From Piscicola geometra (lineage: Eukaryota; Annelida; Clitellata; Hirudinida; Piscicolidae), in assembly GCA_943735955.1 (NCBI GenBank), contig OX030957.1, forward strand, positions 8,577,844 to 8,641,843: a stretch of 64,000 nt of DNA. Direction: 5' to 3'. Below the pieces are notes generated by a model. That model was not told the origin of the DNA, did not search any database, and saw only the letters and a list, made by a program, of their open reading frames with translations. Shown in pieces: positions 24,440 through 35,989 of the stretch (positions are counted from its first letter, which is position 1; every line of letters starts with the position of its first letter). A program made the position numbers and the translations under genes.

Positions 24440-26333
24440 CTGGTTTAAAAATAATTATCAGTTTCAATAGTTCTTTTTAAAAATAAATTTCAATTATTGA
24501 ATGCTTTTATTTTAAAAATAGGTGGATTAGATCTTTAAAAGGGAAAATAAGGTTACTTTGTGACGTCGAAAAAGTTCATCTTCATTCCTTAAAATTTAAA
24601 CAATAATAATTCTGTCATGCTATCCATTATCATCAACATTATGTTTTTTATCATCTAGGCTTAACTTAGTCAATACATTTAAAAAGTGTTGTTTTCCCGA
24701 TAACTATAAATTCAAGCAAATTAAATATTTAACAAATAAAGTATTCTACTTATTTGATCATTTATGTTTCGATCCAATTTTTCTATCAAATTTATTGATA
24801 CATAATTCAATAGATATTTTCCTTCAAGCTCTCTGTATCCACCTTCATGTTTAGATAAATTATCTTGAATTTCAATAATTTCATTAAACTATGCACATCT
24901 TACCTTTTTTTCCAGCTCAATAAAAATATTATTTACAAATAATATGATTTTGTAAGTAAATAATTAATTTTTCTGGTTTTACCCTTGCCGATATATATGA
25001 TTTTAAGCTTTTACTTTGAAAGCTTGGTCAGAATTTCGATAGCCGTTATATACTCCTATTCATAATGTCGGCCTTAGAACAATTCTTTTCATACATTACA
25101 TCTAGAGCATTTATTTCTTTATACTTTGATTATGAGAGCGGCTCTGAAAGTCTTGTGATCGTGATAATTGGCAGACTAATCACATGATTCACATGCTACT
25201 GCACTCAATTACCTGTTTCATGCGCCGTTTGAAAACATTTATGCTGGAAAAACATGGGCCGAAGTGTTCGAAAAGTTAGACATAAGAATAAATACTGCAA
25301 TTTATTTATAAACCATGAGAAACATGATTATCTCTCTTATTTGAAACATTTAAGAAACTCATTTCTGCTTCACGCTGTTTCTTTTTTGTGAAAGAAACGA
25401 CAGGTAAGTTTATTGTTCTTTGGTTCACTTACAGGCCTGGTATTCTTGCATTTCCATTCAGGGCAAACATATAGTAGGTGTTTTTATGAGCGCTTTTGAA
25501 TTCATGATTGATTTGATCTACATTCTTTGTCTTTAAAATGTACTTTTTAATTATTTATTGAAGATGTTTTTATTCTTTATGAAAGTAAACAAATAATTAG
25601 ATACATAAATAATAAAAAAGTTAGAACTTCTACACAGTTGTTCCAAACAGTTTCACCATGGACTTCTTAATATTAAGAAGTCCATAGTTTTACTCACTTT
25701 TGTGCTACGTGACTTTTCACTGCATTTTTCAGCATTTTCAAAATAAACATTTCAAAATCTCTCTTGCATTCGATAAATCAGAATATGTAAGAATATTTTT
25801 TTCCCAAAATCATTTATTTAAAAAAATATTTTTTTCTTCACAATTTTAATTAATTGTAACAATTTTTTTTCCACAAAATTAATTCTTTGTACAAATATTT
25901 TTATTAAGTTATCACAATTATCATCATCTGATGAGGAACTCCTATAAAATCATCTTACTATTATTTTATCATTAAATTTTTTTGTGATTTGTAAACCGTT
26001 ATACACCATTTATGAGGCACACCTGATTTTCAAATCCAAGAAGAAAGAAAAAAACACATAAAGAAAAGAAAACTAATTAGTTAGATCGGAAGTATTCACC
26101 AATTCACTGACTCAAAAATTTAAATTCGCGTCATAAGAAAACTTTTAAGAGCAAAATAAATGACAAAAAAGTGCGCCATATACATGGTGTTTTACGGGAT
26201 TAATAGTTTCTTAAATTCTAAGTCAATTTTTATTTCAATTGCTTTCTCTTTGAAAAAAATATATCTCTTTTTATTTGTGTTTGAAAACTTACTTGGGAAC
26301 ATTTAAATAATAGTAATAATAAGAATAATAATA
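24440..26333. other. Upstream flank of gene 3, no gene identified
   Basis: AT-rich sequence with no supported coding exon. It should contain the missing 5' exon of gene 3. A perfect 26-bp palindrome lies at 25660-25685. Confidence 0.4.
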
Positions 26334-26506
26334 ATGATGACGAGCATTATTATAGTGGCGTATAACCCGAACGGGCTTCCAGGCCACTAAGGCTGCATAT
26401 TTTTATTTGCGCTTTTGGGTTACTAGGGCATTGGTTGCACTTGAACCTAGGACCTTTCATTATTGGTCAAGCCGAGAGACGTTGACGACTCAGCTACCCG
26501 CTCACT
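26334..26506 (-). repeat. tRNA-derived SINE, family 1
   Basis: This is a close copy of the 6512-6680 unit, with TAGCTGAGTCGTCAACG (A-box-like) and TCCTAGGTTCAAGTGC (B-box-like) on the minus strand. Confidence 0.75.
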
Positions 26507-26689
26507 ATTTTAGTGTTACTTAAGTTATTATTATTATAATGCTTCAGTTAATAAAAAATATATATTGTATTTGATTCTCCAAGTTCATTTATTATCTTTT
26601 TGATTTAAGTTATTTTCTAACCAATACTTGCACCGGTAACTTCTTTGATTCTTTTTTTCGGCAATCTACTATGATCAGCCCCAACGTTA

Positions 26690-28164
26690 GGGGGGAAGGC
26701 GTACATAGTCGATCAGTGTACACAGTCGATCAGTGTACACAGTCGATCCTTGCGTTTTTTATCGAAGGCATTTATATTTTTAAAATATGATGGGTTACCT
26801 GGACGACAATATAGGTGATCTCATTATATATCGTAATTTTGACATAATCTTTTTGCGGAAAAACAATAAGGGCTAAAAAGTAAATATTTTACATCATCTA
26901 ACGAACCAAGCTGTGCATAAAGTAGGCACAATTGACAATTCATATTTTGCATTATTGATATATTATTCTATATTTTATCGTGTGTGTCTATTATATTTTT
27001 TGTTAAAAAAATAATCATGAAAGTTATAGCCATTATACCAATAATAGACATAGGCGCACACAATCGATCATCGTATGTTCGTACAGAGTCGATCACTGAT
27101 AGCTTTCTTATCAAATAATTTTTTATATTATATCAAAACTATTTTTTCAAGCTTTTTGCAGTTGTTATTTTGTTAAATAAAAATCTTATGTGAAAAAATT
27201 CAATTTACTTGTACAGCGCTTTTCATTAAAATATTTATTTAATATCGTTTTTGAATAGTTCTCGTAGTTGGTTTTTACAAGTTTATGGTTAATCTTTTGA
27301 GTTATATCATTCATTTTCATTCATTTAAAATGGGTAGAAAAGTAGCTGTTAAAAGAAAAAAAATGAAAGTTTCATCCGAATCTTTGAAACAGGCTGTCAC
27401 AACTGTTCTGAAAAATATAAACACAATTAGAGAAGTATTTAAACTTTATAATATACCATATGCTATTTTTCATTCTTATATAGAAAAAGCAGAAGATGTT
27501 GGGTTGGAAAACATGGAGTTTGAGGCCATCTACAGTGTGCGAAAGATTTCCTCTGTTGATTATTTAGTAAAATCTAGTGGGATGCCTCACCAGGAACAAG
27601 TGTAGCTACTAACCCTAGTGGCTGGATGACAGCTGAAAAACATTTGTTGAGCTAAAACTTGAAACATTGAAAAAACTATCATTTATCAGTCATTGAAAAA
27701 TATTTGTTAAACTAAAACTTGAAATTTTATTTTTTCATTTTATAACATGAAAATAAATGTTGAAAAACTTGTGTCTACATAAGAAAATTTCCTAGAAAAA
27801 GTTGAATGTTAAAAGTTTTCTAAATCAGTATTCAGTTGCAATAATTTATGTGAGTATTTAATTTTCTAATATAACTTAATTTGATGCTTGAAAAACTTAA
27901 AATTGTGGCACTTATGGTAATGATCGACTGTGTACGTACATGTGATCGATTGTGTACACCGGTCGTACACAGTCGATCATTTTCGGGAGTCTTTTTGAAC
28001 TACATTCTACTCGAAATCATTTCAACCAGACAAATGAATTAAAAAGAAAATGAAGTCTTAATAATGAATGTATAAAATCAATATTTTAAAAAAATTTTAT
28101 CTTTTAACAATTTTGAGCTATAAACATTTTTGTAAAAAGTGATCGACTGTGTACGCCTTCCCCC
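26690..28164. mobile_element. Pogo/Tigger-like DNA transposon with TA target duplication
   Basis: The ends are inverted: GGGGGGAAGGCGTACATAGT at the left mirrors CTGTGTACGCCTTCCCCC at the right. Both are flanked by TA, as in the Tc1/mariner superfamily. The 15-mer GTACACAGTCGATCA or its inverse recurs near both ends (about 26712, 26730, 27055, 27085, 27924, 27945 and 27963). The transposase inside is short and broken, so this copy is non-autonomous. Confidence 0.88.
27330..27655 (+). pseudogene. Internally deleted pogo-like transposase with Psq-type DNA-binding domain
   Basis: The likely start is the ATG at 27330 (MGRKVAVKRKK), although an earlier ATG lies in frame at 27285. Residues 10-55 form a Psq-type helix-turn-helix (ESLKQAVTTVLKNINTIREV, then LYNIPYAIFHSYI), the DNA-binding domain of pogo-type transposases. 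The frame then reads FEAIYSVRKI, as in the linker of this family, and stops at 27603-27605. Another frame continues PGTSVATNPSGWMTAEKH, resembling the PG..G..N.SGWM segment of the DDE domain. Most of the catalytic region is missing. Confidence 0.75.
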
Positions 28165-28740
28165 TATGCTTCTTTTTATCTAACCGTGAATCAATTAATA
28201 AATTTAAAGTTTTGTTTTCATGATTAAAATCATTTAAAAAATAATATCGTTTCATCGCAATTGAAAATATTTTTAGAACTGTAACTTCACATAAATGAGA
28301 CAGTCTCACAACCCATTCATCAATGACTTCTTTTGAAACATTTGCTGCTTCACCATTTAAAACCGAACTCAATGTTGTGTCTTACCAAAAATTCGTTTAG
28401 CCAACCATTATTTGCTGAAAAAAAGCAAAATTAAATGTTAAAACCTTTTTCATGGATCAATTTTCCAAAAACTGGTAGATTTTAATCTCTTTCTTTGAGA
28501 AGCCATTCGAACACCAAATCATTGAGTTCATCATAAATTCATTTTCTTTCGGCCTTTTTGTTGAGATTTTCTTCAATTTCAAACTGTTTCATGATTTTAT
28601 TTTTTTCCAACACTTTATTTTTCGGCAATACATCTCAAACTTTGACTACTTTCATTTAACTAAATGCATTATTCTCATATTATCATAAACTTATTCATCT
28701 AATGTTAGAAACTTTCTTTTACGAAACGTCATATTATTAA
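28120..28740 (-). pseudogene. Degenerate Tigger-like transposase
   Basis: Read on the minus strand over several frames it shows MTFRKRKFLTLDE, then NDLVFEWLLKER, NNGWLNEFLVRHNIEF, then GEAANVSKEVIDEWVVRLSH, and in a shifted frame NCDETILFF. These match the order of the Tigger N-terminal helix-turn-helix, the CENP-B-like domain and the first catalytic Asp (CDET). Several stops and frameshifts are present. The neighbouring pogo-like element is inserted at or next to its 3' part. Confidence 0.75.
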
Positions 28741-28899
28741 AAACCTAAACTAACGATCGTATAAGTTATACGATAAAACGGAAGATTAATGAAATTATTT
28801 TAATACTACTCAATAAAGACGCGTGAAACTTGAACGGAAAGAAATTATAAGCAAAATGTGCTTGAAAAAATTTGAATATTAAAAAAAATAGTTTAAAAG

Positions 28900-29055
28900 G
28901 GTGAAATTTGACGTATGAGCTTGTCTTTACGCGTTAAAGAGGTTTCCGTTCATGAGAGGTGATTTAAATGCAAAAAACAATCCGTTCTTTTGAAATCGTT
29001 TGTATAAGAGGGGATTCCGCTCATTAGAGGGTTCGCATGAACTAGTTTTTATATA
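28900..29055 (-). repeat. Probable Tigger terminal region
   Basis: TTAAAGAGGTTTCCGTTCAT and TAAGAGGGGATTCCGCTCAT resemble the repeated end motif of Tigger-type elements. They lie upstream of the Tigger-like pseudogene on the same strand. The boundary is not defined. Confidence 0.45.
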
Positions 29056-29099
29056 GTCTATAATGCACTAGAGAGTGTTTTCTAGAACATTATTATTTG

Positions 29100-29500
29100 T
29101 TTTATTTATCAACGATCTGTCAGAGAGGGTGAGTTCAAATATATTTATGTAGGCTGATGATTGTAAAATATATTTGAAAATTAATGAAAAAGAGGACCAA
29201 ACAAAGGTACAAGAAGATATAAACAAAGTAGTGGAATAGAGTCTGCAATGGGACCTCAGACTTCATCCGCATAAATGTAAACTATTGCAAATATACAGAA
29301 ATAAAAAAGAAGAGTTTATTCTATGCAGGATTATGAAGGGGTTGAGGTAGTTTTACAGAGTATAAAACACGAAAGAGACCTTGGTGTAATTATAGACATA
29401 ACAGGTAAATAAAGATAACCAAATAATAGGACTAATAAGATAAAAGTTTAAATTTCTTGATATAAAATATTTAGATTATTATTTAAAGGTATAGTTAGGC
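29100..29500 (+). pseudogene. CR1/L2-like reverse transcriptase fragment
   Basis: Readable pieces are INDLSERVSSNIF, ADDCKIYLKINEKEDQ, LRLHPHKCKLLQI, HERDLGVIID and IVRLHLEY. This order (INDL, ADD, KC..L, DLGV.ID, LVR.HLEY) is characteristic of CR1/L2-type non-LTR reverse transcriptases. In-frame stops are present and there is no 5' part. Confidence 0.75.
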
Positions 29501-29507
29501 TCCATCT

Positions 29508-30642
29508 AGAATATCAAACAAGGCTGCGTTCTGGCAACAACTCTGTTTAGCCTTATGTTTTCAGCCATGCTAACCAATGCCTTCAGAGATGAGGTGGTTG
29601 GTGTCAATCTAAAGTATCGCACAGATGGCAAACTGTTCAACCTTCAGAGGCTCCACCCAAAAACCAAAGTTATGGCGGACATCATCAGAGACCTGCTGTT
29701 TGCTGATGACTGTTCCCTCAACGCTGTCTCAGAAGCCGACATGCAACGCAGCATTAACCCGTTTTCCAGCGCCTGCACAAACTTTGGTTTGACGATCAGC
29801 ACAAAGAAGACTGAAGTCCTTTATCAGCCAGCACCCGGAAAGCCCTACGTTGAGCCTAACATCACGATCAATGTACAAAAGCTCAACAAAGTGGACCGGT
29901 TCACCTACCTAGTCAGTACACTATCCCAAAGTGTTACTATTGATGACGAGGTGAATGTCAGGATTGCTAGAACCAGTTCCATCTTTCGCTGGCTGTATCC
30001 CAACGTCTGGAACAGAAGAGGCATCACCACCAAGACAAAGCTGAAAGTATACAGGTCTGTGGTGCTCTCCACACTGCTATATGCATGTGAAACGTGGACT
30101 ATATATCAACGTCATGCTAGGAAGTTGAACCACTTTCACACAACAAGTCTCAGGAAAATCCTTGGCATGAAATAGCAAGACAAAATTCTAGACACAGTGG
30201 TACTGTTCATAGAAGGACTTCCCAGAATCTTCCCCCTGCTAGTGCAATCTCAGCTTCGCTGGGCATGCACATAGTCCGAATTCCAGACGAGAGACTGCCG
30301 AAAAGACTCTTCTATGGTAAACTTCTGCATGCACAGCGGTCTCAGGGTAGACAAAAGAAACGCTTCAAAGACACTCTGAAAGCCTCACTAAAAACGTTTT
30401 CCATCAACGTAGAAACTTGGCAACAAGCTGCAACAAATCGTTCTACCTGGCGCTCTTCCATTCACAAAGGTGCCATGACCTGTGAGACAAACAGGATCAA
30501 CGCCGCAGAAAAGAAGAGGCAAGTCCGAAAAGCATGCATTGTCAACCCTCCTGGAAACGTCCCACTCATCCCATGTCCTTCATGTTCCCGAACCTTCCGT
30601 GCCAGGATCGGCCTCATCAGCCATTTGCGCACACACACCTGA
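29508..30642 (+). pseudogene. 5'-truncated non-LTR retrotransposon reverse transcriptase with C-terminal zinc finger
   Basis: The sequence begins inside the palm domain (NIKQGCVLATTLFSLMFSAM) and carries the catalytic motif LLFADDCSL near 29698. Thumb-region landmarks follow (DRFTYLVSTLSQ, LLYACETWTIY, LRKILGMK). A TAG at 30173 replaces an expected Trp codon, and a frameshift near 30262 separates the last part (HIVRIPDERLPKRLFYGKLL). That part ends in a C2H2 finger, CPSCSRTFRARIGLISHLRTH. The clade is uncertain. It starts right after the CR1/L2-like fragment. Confidence 0.9.
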
Positions 30643-30877
30643 ATGATTTTAAAGTGGTCATCGTCGACTCGACGTACGAACAACATGCATGTGGGTATGT
30701 ACATATTTTTTTAATTTTATTTCTTTATAAATAACCATTATAGAGGTCAAAAGATCTGCGTGGTTTTTAACTCCCTAAACTTTGATACTGTATATAGTCT
30801 ATATCTAGATTTATCATCTCCCGAGACAGATGGATGCCCGAGACAGATTTATCAATGTCTACAATTTCCTCTTACGT

Positions 30878-31066
30878 TTTATCTTAGGAAACTATTCATG
30901 TTTTATCTTAAGCAACTATTCATGTTTCATCTTAAGCAACTATTCATGTTTCCTCTTAAGCAACTATTCATGTTTCGTTTTAGGCAACTATTCATGTTAC
31001 ATTTTAGGCAACTATTCATATTTCGTCTTGAACAAATATTCATGTTTCATCTTAAGCATCTATGAC
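30878..31066. repeat. 24-bp minisatellite
   Basis: About eight head-to-tail copies of a unit close to CATCTTAAGCAACTATTCAT lie here. The same core (CATCTTGAGCAAC) recurs at 31256, and its inverse appears near 33567 and 33790. Frames through it are not genes. Confidence 0.9.
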
Positions 31067-31679
31067 CATGCTACACATCCATGGTCACAACAGGCTAATA
31101 ACTCAATTATTAATTATATTATTTGCACGTAATGAAACTTTAGTGCATCATCTAATTAATAAAAAAATATATAAATTATATTCTTTTGGATGTTGAAGAA
31201 AAAACATATTATATTGAATAGCTGTAAATAAGCTCGTTCCATCTTATGAACCGGTTCATCTTGAGCAACTTCTCTCTATATATGTTTATTTATTAGTTAG
31301 TCTTACCCAGTTTTAATTATTTGTTCACAGCAGTAAAAACTGCTTCCGATTTTAAAATGCTTTAAAAAAAAAATTTCTCTTTTTTATTGTCCCACAATGT
31401 CATTACTCTTTCCTGGACAGTTTTATTCACTCGAGGAAATCTGAAAAGCACCACAGATGTTTTTTTAGAAATAACTATTTATAAGCTTTAAGTTTTTGAT
31501 CCTTTTTTATTTCATTTGAAACTGAAATCAAATATAATTTTGATATATTTTTACCCAATAAATTAAATAATTTTAAAATTACATTTAGATGAAATACTTA
31601 TTCAAAGAAATTAGATGATAAGTGTGGTTTTGAGACTCTCATTTTTGAAGTCGTCATGATTTTCTTCAATGGGGACTTT

Positions 31680-32523
31680 TCAAATGGGCGTTTGATATCC
31701 CTAAAAAAATATGTGATGTCAAATATTTTTTGAAGAATCAAATAATTTAGAATAATTGAAACTCTTTAGTTTAAAAGAGTAAATAAAGTAATTTCAAGAA
31801 ATTCAATTCAGTATTGTTAATAACACAAACTACTTACGTTGTATCTCAGACAGCAAACCGTGTAATATTCGTTTGGCAAAGAAACAGTATTATTATATTT
31901 ATAAGTCGCACATCTCTTGATCGCACATCCAACAGCTTCCATTTTCCAGGTTGCTATTAAAGTTTTCAACTTTTTTTAAAGAAACTCTTAAAGAACTTAA
32001 ACACATCTTCATTTAAAAATGTAAAATACTTCAATATTTGGAAACATTATAGAACTTACAGTTATTTCTAGGTGTTGTTCTGACCAGTCCAAGGTTACTT
32101 GGAGCTTATCTTCAAAGGCCTCAACTGTCGAGTGATGCTCATAGATTTTGTCATGATCTAAGTTATGAACGTGATCGCAATTAGCTATGACGTTCTCCGC
32201 TTTTAGCACCAAAGCGTTCTCCCACACCTGCAATAATCACATTTAAATTTTGGAATATAAAATTATTATAAAATAAAAAATTTAGCCGATGTAGTATAAA
32301 AAAAGATTAAAGCACTAAAACCGAATAAAAAAATTAAAATTAATCAAAAGTTTGTAACATATGTTCACAGAACCAAAGTCGATGTAGTTGAATTCGCAAC
32401 TTTCTTAATGTGATCTCCTAACATCCTCATTACTAAATTTTTATTCGTTTGGCTGAGGTTTTCCGCATCTGCTAACTGAAGAAAGCTGCAAATAAGGAAA
32501 ACAGCTGCCAAACAAAAACTCAT
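31680..32523 (-). CDS. Secreted CAP-superfamily (SCP/TAPS) protein
   Basis: Minus-strand exons 32523-32374, 32227-32060, 31969-31838 and 31700-31680 join in phase 0 with GT-AG junctions and give 156 residues. Exon 1 encodes a signal peptide (MSFCLAAVFLICSFLQLADA). The later exons carry VWENALVLKAENVIANCDHV, ATWKMEAVGCAIKRC and YYTVCCLRYN, which fit the CAP core (the Trp-Ala-Cys helix and the VGCA...C and VC..Y.. signatures). The usual N-terminal His of CAP proteins is not obvious, so it is divergent and may lack the cation site. Exon 4 adds only six residues before TGA. A further in-frame ATG at 32535 is possible. This model relies on splicing by eye. Confidence 0.72.
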
Positions 32524-32565
32524 TTCATAAACCATATTAAGTCATTTCTTTTTTTTTCCAGCTCA

Positions 32566-32573
32566 CTTTTATA
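32566..32573 (-). promoter_or_regulatory. TATA box of the CAP-like gene
   Basis: TATAAAAG on the minus strand lies about 43 bases upstream of the ATG at 32523. That suits a short 5' UTR. Confidence 0.5.
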
Positions 32574-32634
32574 GAAAGAGTGGTCATTTGCACTAACGAT
32601 TTATAAATCAATTTTTAAACTTTAGAATATATAA

Positions 32635-32913
32635 TAGCAACCCCAATCGACTTATGCTAATGAGCAAACGTGACGTTTTACAGTAAAATAACAGAAATTT
32701 CTGTCTTGTGAGGGGGCCGTGAATTGCTTATATATTATGACGTAAAAACGGCACAAAAAATGTGATCTTTTTAAATTTTAAAATAGGTATAACTTTTTAA
32801 ACAAAACAATTACAATTTGGTTAACGTATTTAAAATCAGTAAATAAAAATCTACAATTTAAGCATTTCAGTTTTAAAAAATGAACAAGTTTTAAAAATTG
32901 ATTGGGGTTGCTA
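32635..32913. mobile_element. Small MITE with TA-flanked inverted ends
   Basis: TAGCAACCCCAATCGAC at the left mirrors TTGATTGGGGTTGCTA at the right, with TA at the flanks. It is about 280 bp with no coding capacity, and it sits immediately upstream of the CAP-like gene's promoter. Confidence 0.65.
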
Positions 32914-33107
32914 TATATAAATTGAGTTTAGAGCTCATTAGCATTAAGTTAAGTAGCGATTAGCATTTAAAGTATCCACTTATTCAATTACTCAACATTT
33001 AGGCTTCTGAGAATTTTAACTCAATACAAGTGAGAAAGAGTTTTTTAGTCAATGGATTATATGCTAAATCAATTGAAACATTAAATACTAAAACTATAAT
33101 TATACAA

Positions 33108-33430
33108 CATGGGCGGCGATCCTAAGGGGGTTCTGAGGTTAAGACCCTCCCCCCCACTTTTTGATAGTGAGGGGGTACGCCTTAATGTTTTTCAATAAAA
33201 ACATTTATAAACTCTTGTTTTGATACGAGCTTAGTCGTTTTGTTTTTTTCTTTTATTGTTGAAAAATACCAGTTTTATTCAATTTGATATAATCAGAATT
33301 TAGAATCTATTATGTGTATGTTGTCAATGTGTGGTCTGGTATAATTGGTATTTAGAATCATATATGTTTATGTTGTCAATGTATGTATTTATCTGGGAAT
33401 TGAGAAGTTCTAGTTGTGTAGATGTATATG
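33108..33430. repeat. Dispersed repeat beginning GGGCGGCGATCC
   Basis: CATGGGCGGCGATCCTAAGG, then a C/G-rich stretch, then TACGAGCTTAGTCGTT recur as a close relative at 62184-62400. A related inverted segment lies at about 58740-58850. The family was not identified. Confidence 0.6.
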
Positions 33431-33887
33431 TGTATTGTTTTAAACTAATTTTTTTATTAAACAATTTTTCTCAAAAAGTGTTTTTAAAATATCATTATGA
33501 ACGTATGTCAATTAACTTAAATTTCAATACAATGATTGTTGTTCTTCCAGATGTTTGTGAAGGGAGGTTGCACAAGATGGAACGATTTTTAGACGTAGCC
33601 TCACAGCTCAATTGCATAACCAATAAAGGAAATTAAAATTTATCCAGCCATTATATTGACTCTTTGTCTAACTATACTAACTTCATCATTGAAAATAAAG
33701 AATAAATAAATATGAGTTTCTTGACTTTAAACATGAACACTCAAAAATTCCATCCTGAGCAACTGGGTTCGCAAGATGGAATGTTTAGTTGCTTAAGATG
33801 AAATAATATTGAATGTCATAAAATTGTAATTTGAACATTTTACTTATTATCCAAAATCTTGGAATTAAGTTTCAGTTAGATTTGTTG

Positions 33888-35343
33888 TTCCCGAAATTTT
33901 ATTCCCCGTCCCGTTCCCGATGAGCCATCAGAATTTTGATTCCCGTCCCGTCCCGTTCCCGCAACTCGATTCTCGGTCACGACCCATTCCCGAAACTTTT
34001 TTGTTTTTTTATTCATTTTCGCTGCCGTTTTCACTGGTCCCAAACTTGCTAGTCCTAACATTTCTTAAAATTCATTATATGAAATTCAGAGATTATTTCT
34101 TTTAATGAATTAAAAAAACACGATTTAAATTTCAAATATTTATTTAAATAAGAGTATTGAAGTTAGTCATTGTTTTTGACTAATTCAATCAAGTCTTTAA
34201 TGCTTTTCACACGGGTTAGACCGTCAAGAGTTTTAGCTTTCAAAGTAGATGAACTTGGGTCAGAAGTTAAACGACCACATGTTGAAAAATTCCGTTTACA
34301 GGGAAATAACTTGCAGGTATACAAAAAATTTTTTTGGCTACTTCTTGTAGTATTGGAAAATTGCTCATTTTACTCCAATAAAATGAAACATCTTTATAAT
34401 CTTCAATTTTGGTGGGACGTTATTGTGAATATTTGTACAATTCATCTTCTCTTGATTTTTTTTTCGTTCATTATTATTAATTCTTCAATAATGTTAGAAA
34501 TATGTTTTTTGACAACATTCTTATCTCCGCAACTGAAAAAATAAAATCATTCGTGTAAATTGATTGTATAAAAATTGTATTATAATTTTTACGTTATAAA
34601 AACAAACATAATATGTCTTAATAACCATAATTTGTTTTTTTCTCAACGGCACTGCAGCTTTGTCTGGTTGTACAAAATATAATTAAATTTTCATTAATAC
34701 ATGTCTTGATGTTTATTTCTTTTTACATCCTAAACTTTTTTCTTATTATTCTTTCATACTGGGGATGCAACAGACATACTGCCATATGAATAAGATCAAT
34801 GGGCATCTTTTCTTTTGTCGAAATGATCAATAAGCAATTAACTGGAAATTAATAATTCAAATTCAAAGTATTAATTTCTGAAATAAAAATAATATAACTG
34901 ATCAATTTGATTTCAACTGACAAGTATTCATCATCACCCATTTGTTCTAATCTCCCTAAAATTTGGACTCGCCATAACAACTTCAAATATAGTGTGGAAG
35001 ATTTTGACATTGACAATGCAATGGTGGCTTTTTATACTCTTTTATTGCATTTAATATTTATTTTAAGTTCGAAGTATCAATGAAATAGAGATTTCCAAAG
35101 TTAGAAGTTTTCTGAGGTTCAATTTGTAAAGAATCCAATTCCAATAACTTTTATTCCAGTTATTCCCGTTTCCGATTTGAAAGTTGATTTTCATTCCCGT
35201 ATTTTCCCGTTCCCAATTTAAATGTTGATTCCCCTCGCGAAAACCTATTCTTGGTTCCCGACTTTTCTCATCCCGAAATTAATTTCCATTCCCGTTCTTG
35301 CAGGAGTCCCGCGAGTTCACGCGGGTACCCGGTCTGACCTCTA
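33888..35343 (-). mobile_element. hAT-type element, copy A (left end degraded)
   Basis: The right terminal inverted repeat TCTGACCTCTA is present. The subterminal regions are CCCGTCCCGTTCCCG repeats. Minus-strand coding remnants at about 34165-34330 read FSTCGRLTSDPSS and LDGLTRVKSI, matching the hAT C-terminal dimerisation domain. It is a relative of the copies at 40092 and 53014. I could not find a matching left flank. Confidence 0.75.
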
Positions 35344-35989
35344 GTATGTACTATAAAAAAAGTTGTTTACATTTTGCTCCTTAGAAGAACGTGTTTCCAG
35401 CTGAAAGTTTTACTGTATTATGTGAATATATTTTATCTTGAATATTATCGATAAAAAATGTTTTAAATAAATAACAATCATATTTTGAATGATGGAAAAA
35501 TGTATTTATTAAATTTATAAAAAAAATTAAATTAAGAAAAATAATTAAATTAAGAAAAATAATTAAATTAAAAAAAATAATTGTCTTCTTTTTCATTCAG
35601 GCCTGGATACGCTCATGGTCAGTCCTACAAGATCTAGAAGACTCTCTAAAACTCTTATAGCAGAAAAATGTAAAAATAATTTGTTGCATTATTGATACTG
35701 TTTTCTACTTTTAGAAAGAGTCTCACTAGGAACTATAGACCACTGTAGTGAAAAGTAATGAAATAATTTCTTAAATCTTTTTTAAAACACTTTTATCTGC
35801 AAATGAAACCAAGCAAAGAATCTTCTTTATTGATTTTATTTATTTATGGTCCCTTAAGAACCTACTGTAGCCAAAAATGCAACAAATTTATAATCACCCA
35901 CCCAATATATAACAGACAAAAATATTTGTGAGCTTTTGAGCATTACCTACTTCAAAACAGCTACAGTTGGAAATGCCGTTAATGGGTTT

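Noticed and set aside
25205..25255. Minus-strand ATG with a GTAATT donor as first exon of gene 3 (MFFQHKCFQTAHET)
   Set aside because: It ends in phase 1 whereas exon 2 requires phase 2, and there is no counterpart upstream of gene 2.
30760..31132. Plus-strand frames of repeated Phe/Leu/Tyr-rich units
   Set aside because: The sequence is a 24-bp minisatellite; the frames shift between equivalent repeats without a start context.
34170..34544. Plus-strand frame of 124 codons
   Set aside because: It is antisense to the hAT dimerisation-domain remnant.
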